From contig NC_088340.1 of NCBI RefSeq assembly GCF_036884655.1, positions 124,001-188,000 of the forward strand: a DNA stretch of 64,000 bases, written 5' to 3'. The notes under the pieces are model-generated. The model was not told the origin of the DNA. It did not search any database and saw only the letters and a program-made list of their open reading frames with translations. The position numbers and the translations under genes were made by a program. Source of the DNA: Musa acuminata AAA Group (Eukaryota > Streptophyta > Magnoliopsida > Zingiberales > Musaceae). Shown here piece after piece: positions 1 to 12,115 of the stretch (its first letter is position 1; the number at the start of each line of letters is the position of its first letter).

Positions 1-3000
1 CAGGAAGAAATGGAATCTCCTGCTGCATTCAAATTAAGAGAGTCATCTACCAAAAATGGAATAACAAGAGAAAATGGATAATCAATATCATAAGGTTCAT
101 GCTGAGCTCAATAAATATTTGAACTTTTCCATGTTGCACAGTATGATGTTCTTTAAATAAGGTAGATAAAGACATTGCATCATCTGAATTCTGAACACCA
201 TAAAAACAAAAAATATAGCAAGATATTTGTGGCTTCTTTAAATTATTGTTATGCTGAAGGATATTTAATTTGGGTCCTGGACTCGTACCAGTCTGGGCCA
301 ACACACATAAAAAGCAAAAACATGTAAGACATCTGTGTTTCTTGAAATAGAAATATATTGTTACACTCAAGGATTTTAATTTCTGGACTGGTATCCACCC
401 AACAAAAAAGGATTTACTAAGAACCCCAAGAGCCAGATAACAATAATTTAAGATGCAAGAGAACTTCAAGGATTTCTATCAAGTTATGACCAGACCACTT
501 TTGCACTAATATAATTTCTGAAGTTACTAAAGATTTAGCTACACTTCCAGATTTCAAATTTCCGAACTCTGTGAGCTTAAGTGCATGCAGAATTGTGCCT
601 GCATAGATATAAACAGATCCTGAGTCTCAAACAGCTAAAATTGCAGCTTTACTTACCGAAATCTCACCACGAGCCCAGTAGTAAGAGGCAACCGATCCAG
701 CAATTACAGTTGATGAGCATGCAATGATAAACTGTGTTGCCCAGTAACATCCAAATAGGTGAAAAAGGATAGATATTCCAATATGAGGAGTGTAATGGAT
801 ACTATAGCCACAACAATTATCACAATTGACCTTGTTAGACTTCAGGTCAAATGAACAGCAATTAACATTGCAATCATTTTTTAGGATCTGGCCAGAGCTG
901 AAAAGATGAAGGGCAGCAGAAAACCAGAAAACATAGAATATTGCAAGGATAACATATGGCAGTATTGGGAAAATTATAAGAGCCTGAACTTCACCTATGA
1001 CTTTAGCTGCAACCTGAATAAGCACAGAGAAGTTAGCTTTTACTTTTACATGATGAAGCATACTATTCTTAAAATGCATAAAGAAGATACCAATTGCAAA
1101 ATCCTGATCATGATGTTTCTGAAATACTACGTGAGTTTGAAGATGCTCAACAAAGCAAACTGGATTTTGCCAGCTCATGTAAGAAATTGTAGTTGCAGAT
1201 TCAGCTGCTTTCAAAATCATAATTACCTTTAAAACAGATGTTGCTATAAGTAGTCGGCGGACAATCGCTATTGAAGAAAGGAAGGAAATAATCATGACTA
1301 TTGTCATAAGAACAGCTACAACATGAAGGTGATTTATTTCCTGCATTGACGCTTGAAGTAAGCCAAAACAAAGAGACAATTACCAAATGCTTGTCTTATG
1401 ATAGGGACAAACCCGGCCACTTATGTGAACGTAGGGGTCGCTTTCACCAATAACAACTGATAAGGCATCACTACCAATCCACCCAGCTGAAAAACATCAA
1501 ATAACACTTCTGTTCAATGCTTATAGTTAAGAAGAAAGTTTTCATTAGAAAATAAGATGAAAATGTATAATCATAGCCTCGATCATGAGATGTATTTACA
1601 TTTGGAAAATGAATAAATTGGCCATTTTTCATTGTTGACATCAAACAATTTTGTACTAGAAACATTTGGTCAACAGGACATGCAGCATAATAACTGCTCA
1701 ACTACAAAAGAGCATTTGTGGGAAATGTACATCTGACCTTTTCTGTAATAAAGCATTGCCACAGATATTACAAGGGCATTGAAGAGAATCACTGTTATCC
1801 AAGTCATTCCAGCAACAAAATGGCGTATCATCAATAGCCAGATAATGGACAAAAAGAGGGGTAGAATTCCTCCGCAGACAACTAAGACAGGCCCAGCTTT
1901 CCAAATATCTGCCATGTATCTCTGCATAGCAGAAAATTTCATGAGCAATGGTTTCAATCAGATGATGAGGTACTCTTGGGGAAAGAGAATGATAATGCAT
2001 ATATGACAAGTAAGGTTGTGCTTATATGATAAGTGTCATTTTGGGTCCACGTTCAACATGAATATAATGAAGTATGAGATAATCCATATCCACTTCAAAA
2101 AAAAAATATAATAAGGGGTTATTTCGAAAAACTCTATGCTTCTTTTTTTAACACCAAATATAAATCAAACTCATCCCCCGATGCTGGCTGCATTCCAGGA
2201 TTTTATCCCAACTGGTAAAAGTGGAGTTTCCTGAACATGTGAAAAGAATAGGGTGATCTAGATCAGCATTTAGATGAAAAGGTCATTCTAATCTAAATTG
2301 TCACTTTTAGCAAGAAAGCTCAGAGCAGAACCACAGAACTAAAACTTGAAGGGTATATGTTCAAGGCAGAAACTACCAGTCTCTGACAAAATCACCAACC
2401 TTTAATACAGCTGATGGAGAGTTGATGGCTCTATGAATAGTTTTATCTATCATGATGTTTTCGTCAATGTCAACACCGCCCATCTGCTGCCACTGCTTCA
2501 AAGAAACATTTGATGCACGCGCAATAAACTGACAGCTCCAGTAAACTAAAGTCACAAAAGAACGTAACTTGGTTAACTGTTCTTTTAATAAAGATAATAG
2601 TATGATGAGATTTTGAAAATGAACACTTGACAATGATGATACATGCAACGCCATCCGAAGCATGCAACTTAAGCACGAAAAGATGGCCCTTGCCATAATG
2701 TGTTTATCACGAAACTAAGAATCCAAATCACCGAATGACAAGAACTAGAAAAACCATTTAAATACTCTGAAAGGCATCCTAGAAAATACCACATCTATAT
2801 GGATCATCCATGCTGTTGTTGGTCCTGACATATGCCATTGCATAGACATCGGTACCATGCAGACAACCATTCGTTGAGAAGCATGTATTGTACAAAGCTC
2901 AAGGAACAAAAGCCAAACACAAGGAGCAAGTAACAGAATTTTTTGGTTCCTTGTAATGATAGCAAATCGATGTTCTTTCATGGAGCAAGTGCAAAATCAC

Positions 3001-4155
3001 TTATAGAAAGATTTATAATACTTACCATTCACACTTGGAAATATGACAGGGTAGCATGGGCCTTGGAGCTGCAGAGAACTATTCATCGTCTCTGTTGTTA
3101 GGTACTCATAGTAGTCATAGTCCCTGTCAATCCAATCATCCACGGAGAGGCGGATGTCTCCCTCTGGGTAATCACAGACCCAGTTGATACCATCTTCCGA
3201 AGGAATAGGACATTCCATCAAGCATATGCTCTTTGCATCAGCTAGATCGAACTGGCTATTCTTAAGACCACTCTGGTAGACCTGGTTAGGATTTAGCCAA
3301 TATCTGACCTCCAGTTCACGCAAGTCAGGGTCTGCATGCCTGTTCCCGCAGATGTTTCCTTTGTAGTCCAGCCCGTACATAAGCCTGCATCAGATAGTTT
3401 TCTTCGGTCGATCAAGGGATTACCAGAAAAAGCAAACTTGAAGAATAATTACCATCAAAATAGATGTATGACTTCGTAAAGATGGAAAATATGCGAATAT
3501 AAGCCCAAAATTCCACTTCCAGAAGAGACGAATGCAGTAAAAGTTTTTCAGCATCTTAATATATGCTTCAAGAAGAAGACACCCGAATGAACTACAAGAA
3601 TCCAAACACCCGACAAGAATGAAGCAGGATATCTCGCTATTTGGTGATTCTATCGTCCGTAACAAGCTGCTCGAACCAGACATCAAAACCTTCTTCTCGA
3701 CATGTTTCTTCAACCTTCTTCACATCAGCTTCACAAACAAACCCGATGATCTGAGGCAATGCAGCTAAGAAATCGCAACAAACTCGTAAAGAAAGAAACG
3801 ATTTCACCACAAAGCATAACATTTTGGGTGAGATGGGGAAAAGGGAGAGACAAAGAAACTTTTGACCCAAGAAAAAGATCATCTTTTTCCTTCAACGAGA
3901 GAAAGAGTCAGATGCGCGATTTAGAGGTGAAAGAGAGAAGAATTACCGAAGTGGGTTTCCTTGGTTGAACCCAAAGCTGGAATTAACGATCATGGCCACC
4001 CAGAAGGCGATGAAGATGATGAGGAACACCAAATCCCTGCACTTCCTGTTGTGCCTTATGATGCCACCGTCACCACCGATCCGCCCGTCCTCATTGCCGC
4101 CCGAAGCGGCCGCCGCCGGGTACCGCCCTATGATCGCTCCCAGCGGTCCGCCCAT
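1..4155 (-). CDS. CTL1: Choline transporter-like protein (SLC44/CTL family, CTL1/CHER1 type), 5' part only
   Basis: Multi-pass membrane protein of the CTL (SLC44) family; plant CTL1/CHER1 acts in choline transport and membrane trafficking at the trans-Golgi and plasma membrane, needed for sieve-plate development (family knowledge). Exons read on the minus strand: 4155-3947, 3384-3026, 2545-2400, 1921-1738, 1486-1413, 1340-1227, 1013-657, and 22-1, which continues outside the window. All junctions are GT-AG and keep frame, giving about 488 codons of an expected 700 or so. Visible marks: N-terminal MGGPLGAIIGRY, first membrane segment around FLIIFIAFWVAMIV, an extracellular loop with RYWLNPNQVYQSGL and LQGPCYPVIFPSVN, then membrane segments around LPLFLSIIWLLMI and later CCGYSIHYTPHIGI and SVASYYWARGEIS. 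The start is the first ATG of the conserved N-terminus. The C-terminal third lies beyond the left edge. Orthology to CTL1 is by recall of the Arabidopsis protein and is strong. Confidence 0.93.
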
Positions 4156-4560
4156 CTCCTCCCTAAGCGAAGCGTTAGACCGGGAGAGAGCGAGAGGAGC
4201 TCAAGAGCGCACTCCCTTGGGAAAGGAGAAAGTAGACGCATCGGTCCTCTATCCCTTCGGACCAGCTTTATTATACGAAATAATTGTGGTTTAAATTTCA
4301 ACAATTTTGTTATTGGATTAGGAACGGTTAGTTAAGAGTATGATGAGGGTGCAGCGAAGGGAAAATGTGGGAATGGGCTTTTTAGAAAGAGCGGCTTCGG
4401 GTTGTTGCAAAATATGAGTCAACGACTTTCACCGCGATTAGACAAACAGATCCTTGGTGGAGTTGCCACGGGGGATACCGTTTCTCTGCTGTTTCCCCAC
4501 CGAAGGGTTCCCTCGCACCGCGAAGCGTCCTGGTCCGCTGAATGGGACGGCTGGCGGATG

Positions 4561-4562
<2 letters not shown>

Positions 4563-4639
<77 letters not shown>
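4563..4639. repeat. (AT)n microsatellite
   Basis: Uninterrupted TA dinucleotide run of about 77 bp in the upstream region of the CTL1-like gene. Likely polymorphic in length. Confidence 0.97.
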
Positions 4640-4644
<5 letters not shown>

Positions 4645-5399
4645 TGAGAAAAGAATAGCTTTAACCCGTAACTATCATCAGAAGTTGTATGTTGCCAATT
4701 CAAGTCATGTCATCCGGCGATTCTTCAACCTATTTTGACCTCGCTAGTCAACTGTAAAATATCTCAAAATCGTTAGCAAAATCAATAGATCTCACTGCCC
4801 GAATTCCTGAACCGTCTGCTGCCAATCGTTCTTCTTCCATCAACTATGTACCCCCATTCCTGCACAGTTGGAATTTGGAAGGAATGAGTCACCACATTGT
4901 GAGATTATCGTTAGCCGTTAGTTATAGACTGCATTCATTCCTCATATTTTTCTTTGTTATCGGTTCGAGGTATTGGTTGTGATTATAGCACTCGTTACGG
5001 TTCAGCTAAATGTACCATAAACAATAGGCAAGCATGCTTTTTTGAGGCACTTTGCTTGATCTTACCTCATCCAGTCAAGATCCTCTGTTTCTACTCCCGA
5101 GTCTCAAGAAATTTCAGCTCTATCCCAATACAATTTCTAACTATATACAAATATATTGTAAAAGCATGAGAATGCCTTGGTTGGGGAGTGGAAAATCTTA
5201 AAGTATATAGTTGACTTATAACTATTAGTCGAATGAGTCATAACTATTGGTTTGAATTAGTGCTGAACGAGGTGAACTAGTGTTTGTGAAAACTTTGGAT
5301 AAATTTTAGAATTTGAATTGACAAAAGAAGTTATTATACGATCATCCCACTATTCATTTACCTTTGAGATCATTGATTTTTATTATATATATTATTCCA

Positions 5400-5402
<3 letters not shown>

Positions 5403-5455
<53 letters not shown>
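5403..5455. repeat. (AT)n microsatellite
   Basis: Uninterrupted AT run of about 53 bp in the intergenic region. Confidence 0.97.
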
Positions 5456-6170
5456 TCAATCACTCACATCATTATCTGTATGTGTATCAATATATCATTT
5501 CTCTATACATCGCGATCATCCGTATTGTCCTCAGGGATCCCATTATTGAAGATTCCTAGGTCCCAATGATAATATTAATTATAATTATTAACAGAAATAA
5601 TATACATAAAATTCGTAAGAACAAATATATTACTTTCAAACCTTTAAAAGGATAGACACATAAAACCATGCATTATCTATTATGTAAAATAGTATGTAAA
5701 ATTATTAGGCATCACAGTAATTAATGCATTATCTATATGAACCGTTTTGTTGCCTGTGCAATAAGATGCATCTTCACAATGGATGGTTAAGAGAGACCTT
5801 CTTCCAAATTAAAACTAGAGGCGGTGCTTTCAAACGTTCAATACAGTGCCAAATTTGTGTACAGTAAATTGTTTGCACTATCGTAGCAAAATGCAACACA
5901 ATCTGTACTGCAGCTTCCATGTAAAAGCAAGTCTTACAGCCCTACCTCTCCCTGATCCAATTAAGCTCGACTCTGCTATTCCTTGAGCATGCTTCACAAG
6001 AAAGAACATATTGTTAAAATAGTTGCTCTTTATTCTCATCTGATTTCCGTATGGTCTTCCCACTAGGCAGCTTCAAAAGAATTGGCTAGCCTGAGAAATT
6101 GAGATTCTGATATAAAGTCACATCGTGAAACTCTTTCATCTGTACTTCAGCTTCTTTGTGTTGTTTCATC

Positions 6171-9100
6171 TCAAATTTTGAAGTGCTTGTATCCGTACTC
6201 TGCGCTCATCATGCCCTCTTCCCAGTCGCCCATACGTCGCCCACCGAATACCACTTGTTGGATACCCAAGTATCTGCCCGCGAGACAGAACCAAGATGAA
6301 CAACTGATGAGCATGAATGGAACATAAAACTTAACCGAAATTGCTAAGTGCAGATCAGGAGTTAAATTATACTATCGTCATATCTTGTGATCAATTTAGT
6401 TTCACTGTCTTTTATGATCTAATGTTAACTCAATCTCGTACAACCATAAGAGTGGGGGTAGATACACAATTTTTTGTAATTTTTTTCGCTGCTTATGCCA
6501 CTGTTCTGAAACTTTGGTTTTGTCAGAAGATTAGGAACTGATTAATCAACAAGGAAATCTTGGGTGTCTCCATTTCCAAATGAGAAAAGCTGTTAATCAA
6601 ACCGGCAGGTAAATATTAAGACGTAAAAGGATTTTCCTAGGCTTACAATCAAATAATTGATGAGAATAACTGTAACTTTAAGCATTAAACTGAAATAGCA
6701 CAGTAAGTAGAAACATCTTTTTAAAGAGAGCCTTACTCTGAGCTCAATACAGTAAGGCAATTAAGCAATACATCCACAGCAAAGAAATCAGAAGTTCCAA
6801 GATCAACCCTGCAATGAAAATAACAAGGTAACTGAAAGCAGGCTACAAACGGAAGATATCCTTTGACAGTGGCAATACTTTGCAGGAAATTCCTTACCAA
6901 ACCCTGCCCCAGTTGTCCTGAAATTCAACATCACCAATATCATGGAAGGATGAAGACATTGATTGCACAGCTTTATCAGAGTCGTACAAAGGATTGTAGT
7001 CCATGGATGAGTTGGCCAACTGAAGTAGACAAATTAGAGAGAGTTACAGCCAAACAAGAAAACAACACAAAAAATGTAAAGGAAGATTGCAATATTCTCA
7101 TTATTGTCTTCTGGCTCCTGTGTCTCTAGGAAAGCTGCATTGGACAACCAACATGCTGCAGACTTCAAACATTCCCATGTGAATTATTTGTCCTATTTAG
7201 ATTACTCCTATGTGAAAATGGAGCTTCTCATGGTAGTCATTTCTGGTTTCTTACAAGCCTAATGCATCTTGAATAACATTCCATAATTTTATTTAAACAG
7301 TGCTGATTACCAAGTATAGTGGCAGCATATTCAAATCAAAGAAGAAGATACGAGTAGCATACAAGATTTTGTATTTTATTTGGCTAAATAATTCTTGGCA
7401 TAATTGTCAACAACAATTCTCTACCCAAAAATACTCTGTTTTGCATCAAATCTTATTTACTCTATTTTAGAGGAAAATTGCTTGTCCCTAGTATTTTCAA
7501 ACTTGTGCCAGACCCAATTCTAAATTCTGAACTATTTCCCCTTAATTATAAACTACGACAAACATGTCACCATGTTACCAAGTTACCTGGGACATACTAA
7601 CACTCAAGTCCATAATGGTAAAAGCAGTTACAGATTTGCTTATAGACACTTTTCATTGTCTGAGATGCATAATACTACCGGAGATATCTGGTTTCCCATG
7701 ATTAGCTTGATAAATGCACTGGTCCTTCCTCAGCTTTGCTCTTCCTATGTCTTAAATAATGGTGGCACAAGGTAAGCTCCAGTTGCTTCAACTTGAAAGA
7801 TAATACTTATGTTCCATCTATATATGGTCCATCAGAAATCCTATATCTGATTTCATTCCAGTAGGATAGACAAACTGATCAAAATAATTTGTCCGAGAAC
7901 TTCTCAAAAATTACAAATTACATAACCTAAGAACTTATGGAAACTGCATCATGTCACATGTTCGATTTGAGCTACCTGTAAATTTGAAGAGTCAAAAGCT
8001 CCCAAACGCCCCATAACATACCATGACTGAATAACCTAAATCAGAAATAAATGAATGCATAGCACCATCTCACAGGTAAAGGACGAAGAAAAATGCTAAA
8101 CTGCTAGAACAATCAACTTACACTACCAAGAAGGTCAACATCACGATCTGATGGAGCACCATAAAGTTCAAACCATATGAATGAGTCTAAAGGATTAAAA
8201 CTGCATAGAATAGAAAGAGAAGCACTCAGTAGAGCCAAACAGAAAGATGTCTATTAAAGACAAAAAGAAATCAAGTAAAGAGCTCTAGTAATAGAGACAA
8301 AAAGTAATCAAGTAGAGAGCTCACTCAAAATATACAGACAGAAATCAAGAATCAGTAGATCACTAATATACTTGTGCACAATAAAAATGGTGTCACCATC
8401 AGCTATCATCTACTTTAGTTTTGTGTTGCCATTGTGTTTATATCTTGTTATCTTTAGTGGTCTCTGATTGCTATCTAATTCCAACAATATGGTCATATAA
8501 AATTTCTCTTGGGTTAGATTGTTAACGGTGTGGCCTTATCCTACCTTACTGTACTGTGACACTAGCTCAATATGGGCAATAGGAAGGTCAAGCACTCCCA
8601 AAATGATAAGTAATACAATGATAGCACATTTGAAAAGGGGGAATGATTACCTTTCTTTTTACTACCTATTCTTTTTTTTTACATGATATATAAAAATGAA
8701 AATGGTGATTGTTTCCTTTCCAATGTAATCATGATTGCACATACATATTCTTAAAAGAGCAGAAGTCCTGCACAATATCTAGAATATACAATACATGCCT
8801 ATTGTGCCTGATACACAGGAGTGAAGACAATAGTGCTTATACTTCCATTAGCTATTTAAGTTTTGCAATTATAAAAACAGTGAAAATAATGTCTAGTTAT
8901 TAGTTAGTAATTATAGATTATAAGCCCTCATATCCATATATAACCATTTACATTTTCTTTCTACTTTGTTATACAATAAGTACACAGATGTTTGTTATAT
9001 TAAGCAAGACAGAGAAGTTATCCACAATTCTTATTTCTTAATAATAGTTAGTCCAAACAGCAAAGAAATTCACATGGAAACCATCATCAAACGCATGCCA

Positions 9101-10247
9101 CTCATTTTCTACTGAAGTTCTACCAACTATTTATCTGGTCAACAAAATAATCATAGAATGACAGAAAAGAAACAGAAGAGAAAATAATAGATTCATGTTT
9201 CTCACTCTCTAAAGCTAACTTTGAAAGCAAGAACAGATCCTGTCTTCGACTTGCGAAAGTCTCTACCTTTTGTCCGAACTCTTTCCTCAACCTGTTAAGT
9301 ACAGAGATAAGGTCTGTCAGGTACAGCCAGCATTGTTCTCCTTCATAAGCATGCAATGTAGATATTGTATGGCATACCCTCTTTCTCATCAACTCTGGGT
9401 TCCCAATGCTATCCCCAAGAACTGCACGAAGTTCAGCATCATCTTTGCATGCATTCTCTAATATCCTTAACACAGAGGAAAACACAGTGACAAGGTAGTA
9501 TTGATGCATCATCTTGAAAATAATTAATCGCTAATTTAAATATTTCAAGTGTGGAAAACTATCATGTAAAGAATTTATTTTCTTTTTTTTTTCTTAATAG
9601 CAGTAAAGAAAGAAGAATTAATATGATTGCATTGGCAAACCATGTCAACTATGCAGAAGACACCAGAAATAAAATTACAATTGCAGGTAAGCAGAAGAAG
9701 AAAGTACCGTAGGTGAACGTCCAATAAACAGTCAAACAGACATTATGTCAAACAAACTTTGCGCATCAAAAGTTTCAATTTTAGCCAGCTATCAGACAAA
9801 ACCATTCATGCTTATAGCAAAAAAGGTATAATTCCTTCTCCAATTCGTTAAAGGAAAAGAAGTTCAAATAATTAAACGTCAAGAGAAGGAAAAAGTTACA
9901 GACTTGGCCCAGGAGGGGTAGTTGAGGATGCGGTCGTACTCCCTCTTGCGCTTCTCCTCCCTCACTTTAAGCAGCCGCCTCCCTCGTGCTGACGTCCCCG
10001 ACCCCTTCGCCGCTCCGGGAGAACGCCCATCCCCTTCTCCTTCCTTTTCTTCATCATCATCTTCTCCTCTCGAAACGGCAGCACGGGTCGCAATACATGT
10101 CCTGCAGCTGCCGCGGTTTTGGGCGCAGTGGGAGAGCACATGCCGGCTGTTACATGATCGGAGACAATTCCTTGAAAGAGCATAAGGAAGAGGAGGCGAC
10201 CGAGAGAAAGCTGGGAATGGAGAAGGGAGAAAACCGCCAGCCAGCAT
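6171..10247 (-). CDS. DUF3531 family protein, probably chloroplast-targeted
   Basis: Complete gene of 317 codons. Exons on the minus strand: 10247-9904, 9465-9378, 9291-9206, 8200-8122, 8035-7976, 7019-6898, 6808-6737, 6273-6171 (TGA at 6173-6171). All junctions are GT-AG and in frame. The first ~60 residues are rich in Ser, Arg and Ala and poor in acidic residues, like a plastid transit peptide; an acidic Glu/Asp stretch follows. The conserved body contains KREYDRILNYPSWAKILENA, KDDAELRAVLGDSIGNPELM, DSFIWFELYGAPSDRDVDLL, WYVMGRLGAFDSSNLQ and DNWGRVWVDLGTSDFFAVDV, ending GDWEEGMMSAEYGYKHFKI. This matches my recollection of the plant/cyanobacterial DUF3531 family (Arabidopsis At4g29400 and At5g08400 type), whose biochemical role is not established. 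An upstream in-frame ATG at 10358 would add 37 residues; I prefer 10247 because transit-peptide character begins there. The family name is recalled and unverified; the gene model itself is firm. Confidence 0.88.
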
Positions 10248-10557
10248 TTGTTTCGTTCTCCCGATCCTGCGTGCCCGATGAACACGAGAAAGAGGCGTAA
10301 GGGAACTCCGGTATATGTAAACCCGCTTGAAACTGAGAGATCCGGAGACCGAATTCAATCCGACCCGGAAGATGGACCCGAAATCCGAATTAACATTTTT
10401 GAAACGAACGCATAAATTCTGTATCCATTCCGTGCAAAACGGATTCCGACGATTGAATCCGACCCGGAAGAATGTGAATCCGATGCTTTATCGGATTTCT
10501 CAATTTCCTTCACTCCGCACTCGTCTCCCCCCACCTCGCGGCCTTATTCCGATCCCG
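10248..10557. promoter_or_regulatory. Short head-to-head intergenic region (possible bidirectional promoter)
   Basis: Only about 310 bp separate the DUF3531 start codon (10247, minus strand) from the ATG at 10558 on the plus strand. A GACCCGGAAGA motif is repeated: ATCCGACCCGGAAGATGGA near 10360 and ATCCGACCCGGAAGAATGT near 10460. If the plus-strand ORF is real, the two genes share a promoter. No TATA box that I trust was seen. Confidence 0.35.
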
Positions 10558-11219
10558 ATGGTTTCTTCCTCTGCTTCCCCTCTTCTCCTCTCCCTCCCCT
10601 CTCCAAACCGTGAGCCGATCCAAAGGACTCCATCCTCCCTATCCGCCGCAGCCACGGTCGCGCATACCGACCGCAAGCCCGGCCTTCCCTCCGATGACAA
10701 TGGCCCGCATCGCGACAACCCCGCTTCGGCTTCATCTCCAAAGCCATCAGGGAAGATGCTGATCGTGGCTGACGAACGGCGCTATATGAGGTACCTGGAA
10801 GGCATCACGGCCCCGTTTCGTGGCAAGAACCAACTCCATGCTGCAGTGGTGGAGCTGTGCTGTCACGAGGTGGCCGAGATCATCCACGGTGCACAATCGT
10901 TATGCTGGGGATGAGGAGGGCAAGGGCAGGATCTACAATTTTATCGCAAAGACGGTGATTTGCCAAGGCAAAAGGTGGAACATTTCATGGACACGGGTGG
11001 AACTGGGTCGCGACAACATGGATATACCCCAGTGTGATTCTGAGGGGAGACGACTCCGTGAGTTTTACTCGGTGACGCTGAAGAAAGATCTTCAGCAAGC
11101 GGACACCAGAACAAAGGAATGCGTACCGGGGGGCTTGTCGAGGTCCGGCCTGATGCAGACGCGTCCCTACATGGAGGTAAGCTGTTCGCTAAAAGGTACC
11201 AAATGGATGATCATGTCTA
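10558..11219 (+). CDS. Unidentified ORF pair, possibly a first exon with a frame break or a decayed gene
   Basis: Two GC-rich open frames overlap in different phases. The first runs from ATG 10558 (an in-frame ATG at 10327 also exists) to a stop at 10912-10914 and carries a Ser/Pro-rich N-terminus, then [20 protein letters not shown] and [17 protein letters not shown]. The second, open from about 10820 to 11221, carries [20 protein letters not shown] and [21 protein letters not shown] good donor (GGAG then GTAAGC) occurs near 11176. I recognise no family in either part. A single frameshift near 10880-10900 would join them, which suggests a pseudogene or a sequencing error; chance open frames in a GC-rich stretch are also possible. 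No convincing downstream exon was found before 13.5 kb. Confidence 0.25.
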
Positions 11220-11850
11220 GCTGATATTAATTGTGACCTTCTTTACCTCAAAGGAAGTAATGAGATAAGTTCTCTACTTGTTCTGCAACTCCAAACTATT
11301 TAGATTCTTTCGAATGATTGAAGTTACTAGTCTCACTTTGAACTCCTAATTAATTAGGTGATACCTTAAATCTCTACATGCATGCATGTGATACAGTTGT
11401 AGTATGGTTCTATCTGCAACGATAAATGCAAGGAATCTAAAATCACGTTTGAAGATTGGTATAAAGGTTTGGTTTTGGGTGGTTGTTGCCGTGGAATTGG
11501 CAATACAAGTGAAAAAACTACTAACCTGTGCATAACACCGAACCTGTCAGCGTCATATTTGCTTGACAAGCTTGTTAACTACTTGATGAACTATGGATAC
11601 AAGTGATGCTTTATGGATTATTAGACTAGTGACCCTTTCTTTTGGATTAAAAGAAGAATTCTACAAGTCCTAAGCGTTGGATAGTTAAGAAATAATATAA
11701 ACAAAAAAATTGTATAACTGAGATGAGAATGCTGTGGTAGATTGATTAGTGGGTTACTAAGGATAGATAAAAATAAAAAATATTTACATTCGTAATAGCT
11801 TTAATAGAGAATCAATTGAGAAAGAATAGAATGGTATCGACATGTGTTAA

Positions 11851-11969
11851 AGAGACCTATCAATGTTTTTTTTTTTTTTGTTGCAAAGGGTAAGTGGCGA
11901 AGACGAGATCTGAGTCGAGGACCTTGCGATGTACTGCCAAAGTATTTACCAACTAAACTAGCTGATATC

Positions 11970-12044
<75 letters not shown>

Positions 12045-12115
12045 ATATATCGGATGAGGTTTCGAACCCTCAATCATATGATTTATCAAAAATATATAAG
12101 AGACCTATCAATGTT
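11851..12115 (-). mobile_element. SINE insertion (minus orientation) with 17-bp target duplication
   Basis: A 231-bp insert (11868-12098) is bounded by perfect 17-bp direct repeats AGAGACCTATCAATGTT at 11851-11867 and 12099-12115. Read on the minus strand it begins with a tRNA-like head containing GGGTTCGAAACC, passes through an (AT)n run, then has a body with AGTTTAGTTGGTAAATAC, TACATCGCAAGGTCC and CCACTTACCCTTTGCA, and ends in a poly-A tail (T run at 11868-11879 on the plus strand). Long target duplication plus A-tail and polymerase III-type boxes are the marks of a SINE. A second copy lies at 29048-29160. Confidence 0.85.
11972..12050. repeat. (AT)n microsatellite inside the SINE
   Basis: AT run with one TTTA interruption near 12030, lying between the SINE head and body. 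Confidence 0.95.

Larger units (their letters stand above)
4156..6170. other. Intergenic region between the CTL1 start and the DUF3531 3' end
   Basis: Holds the CTL1 promoter and leader on its left side (GC-rich to about 4260, then AT-rich), two long AT microsatellites, and at 5800-6170 probably the 3' untranslated region of the DUF3531 gene. No coding sequence that I can support was seen; the open frames here are short or made of the microsatellite. Confidence 0.6.

Noticed and set aside
627..1379. Single 250-codon minus-strand ORF
   Set aside because: It reads through CTL1 introns that happen to be open; conserved residues and splice sites show three separate pieces (exons 6 and 7 plus intron).
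4402..4647. Open frame ending in a long Tyr-Ile run
   Set aside because: Made mostly of the (AT)n microsatellite. The same artefact occurs at 5364-5549, 11801-12191, 29503-29818 and 30169-30547.
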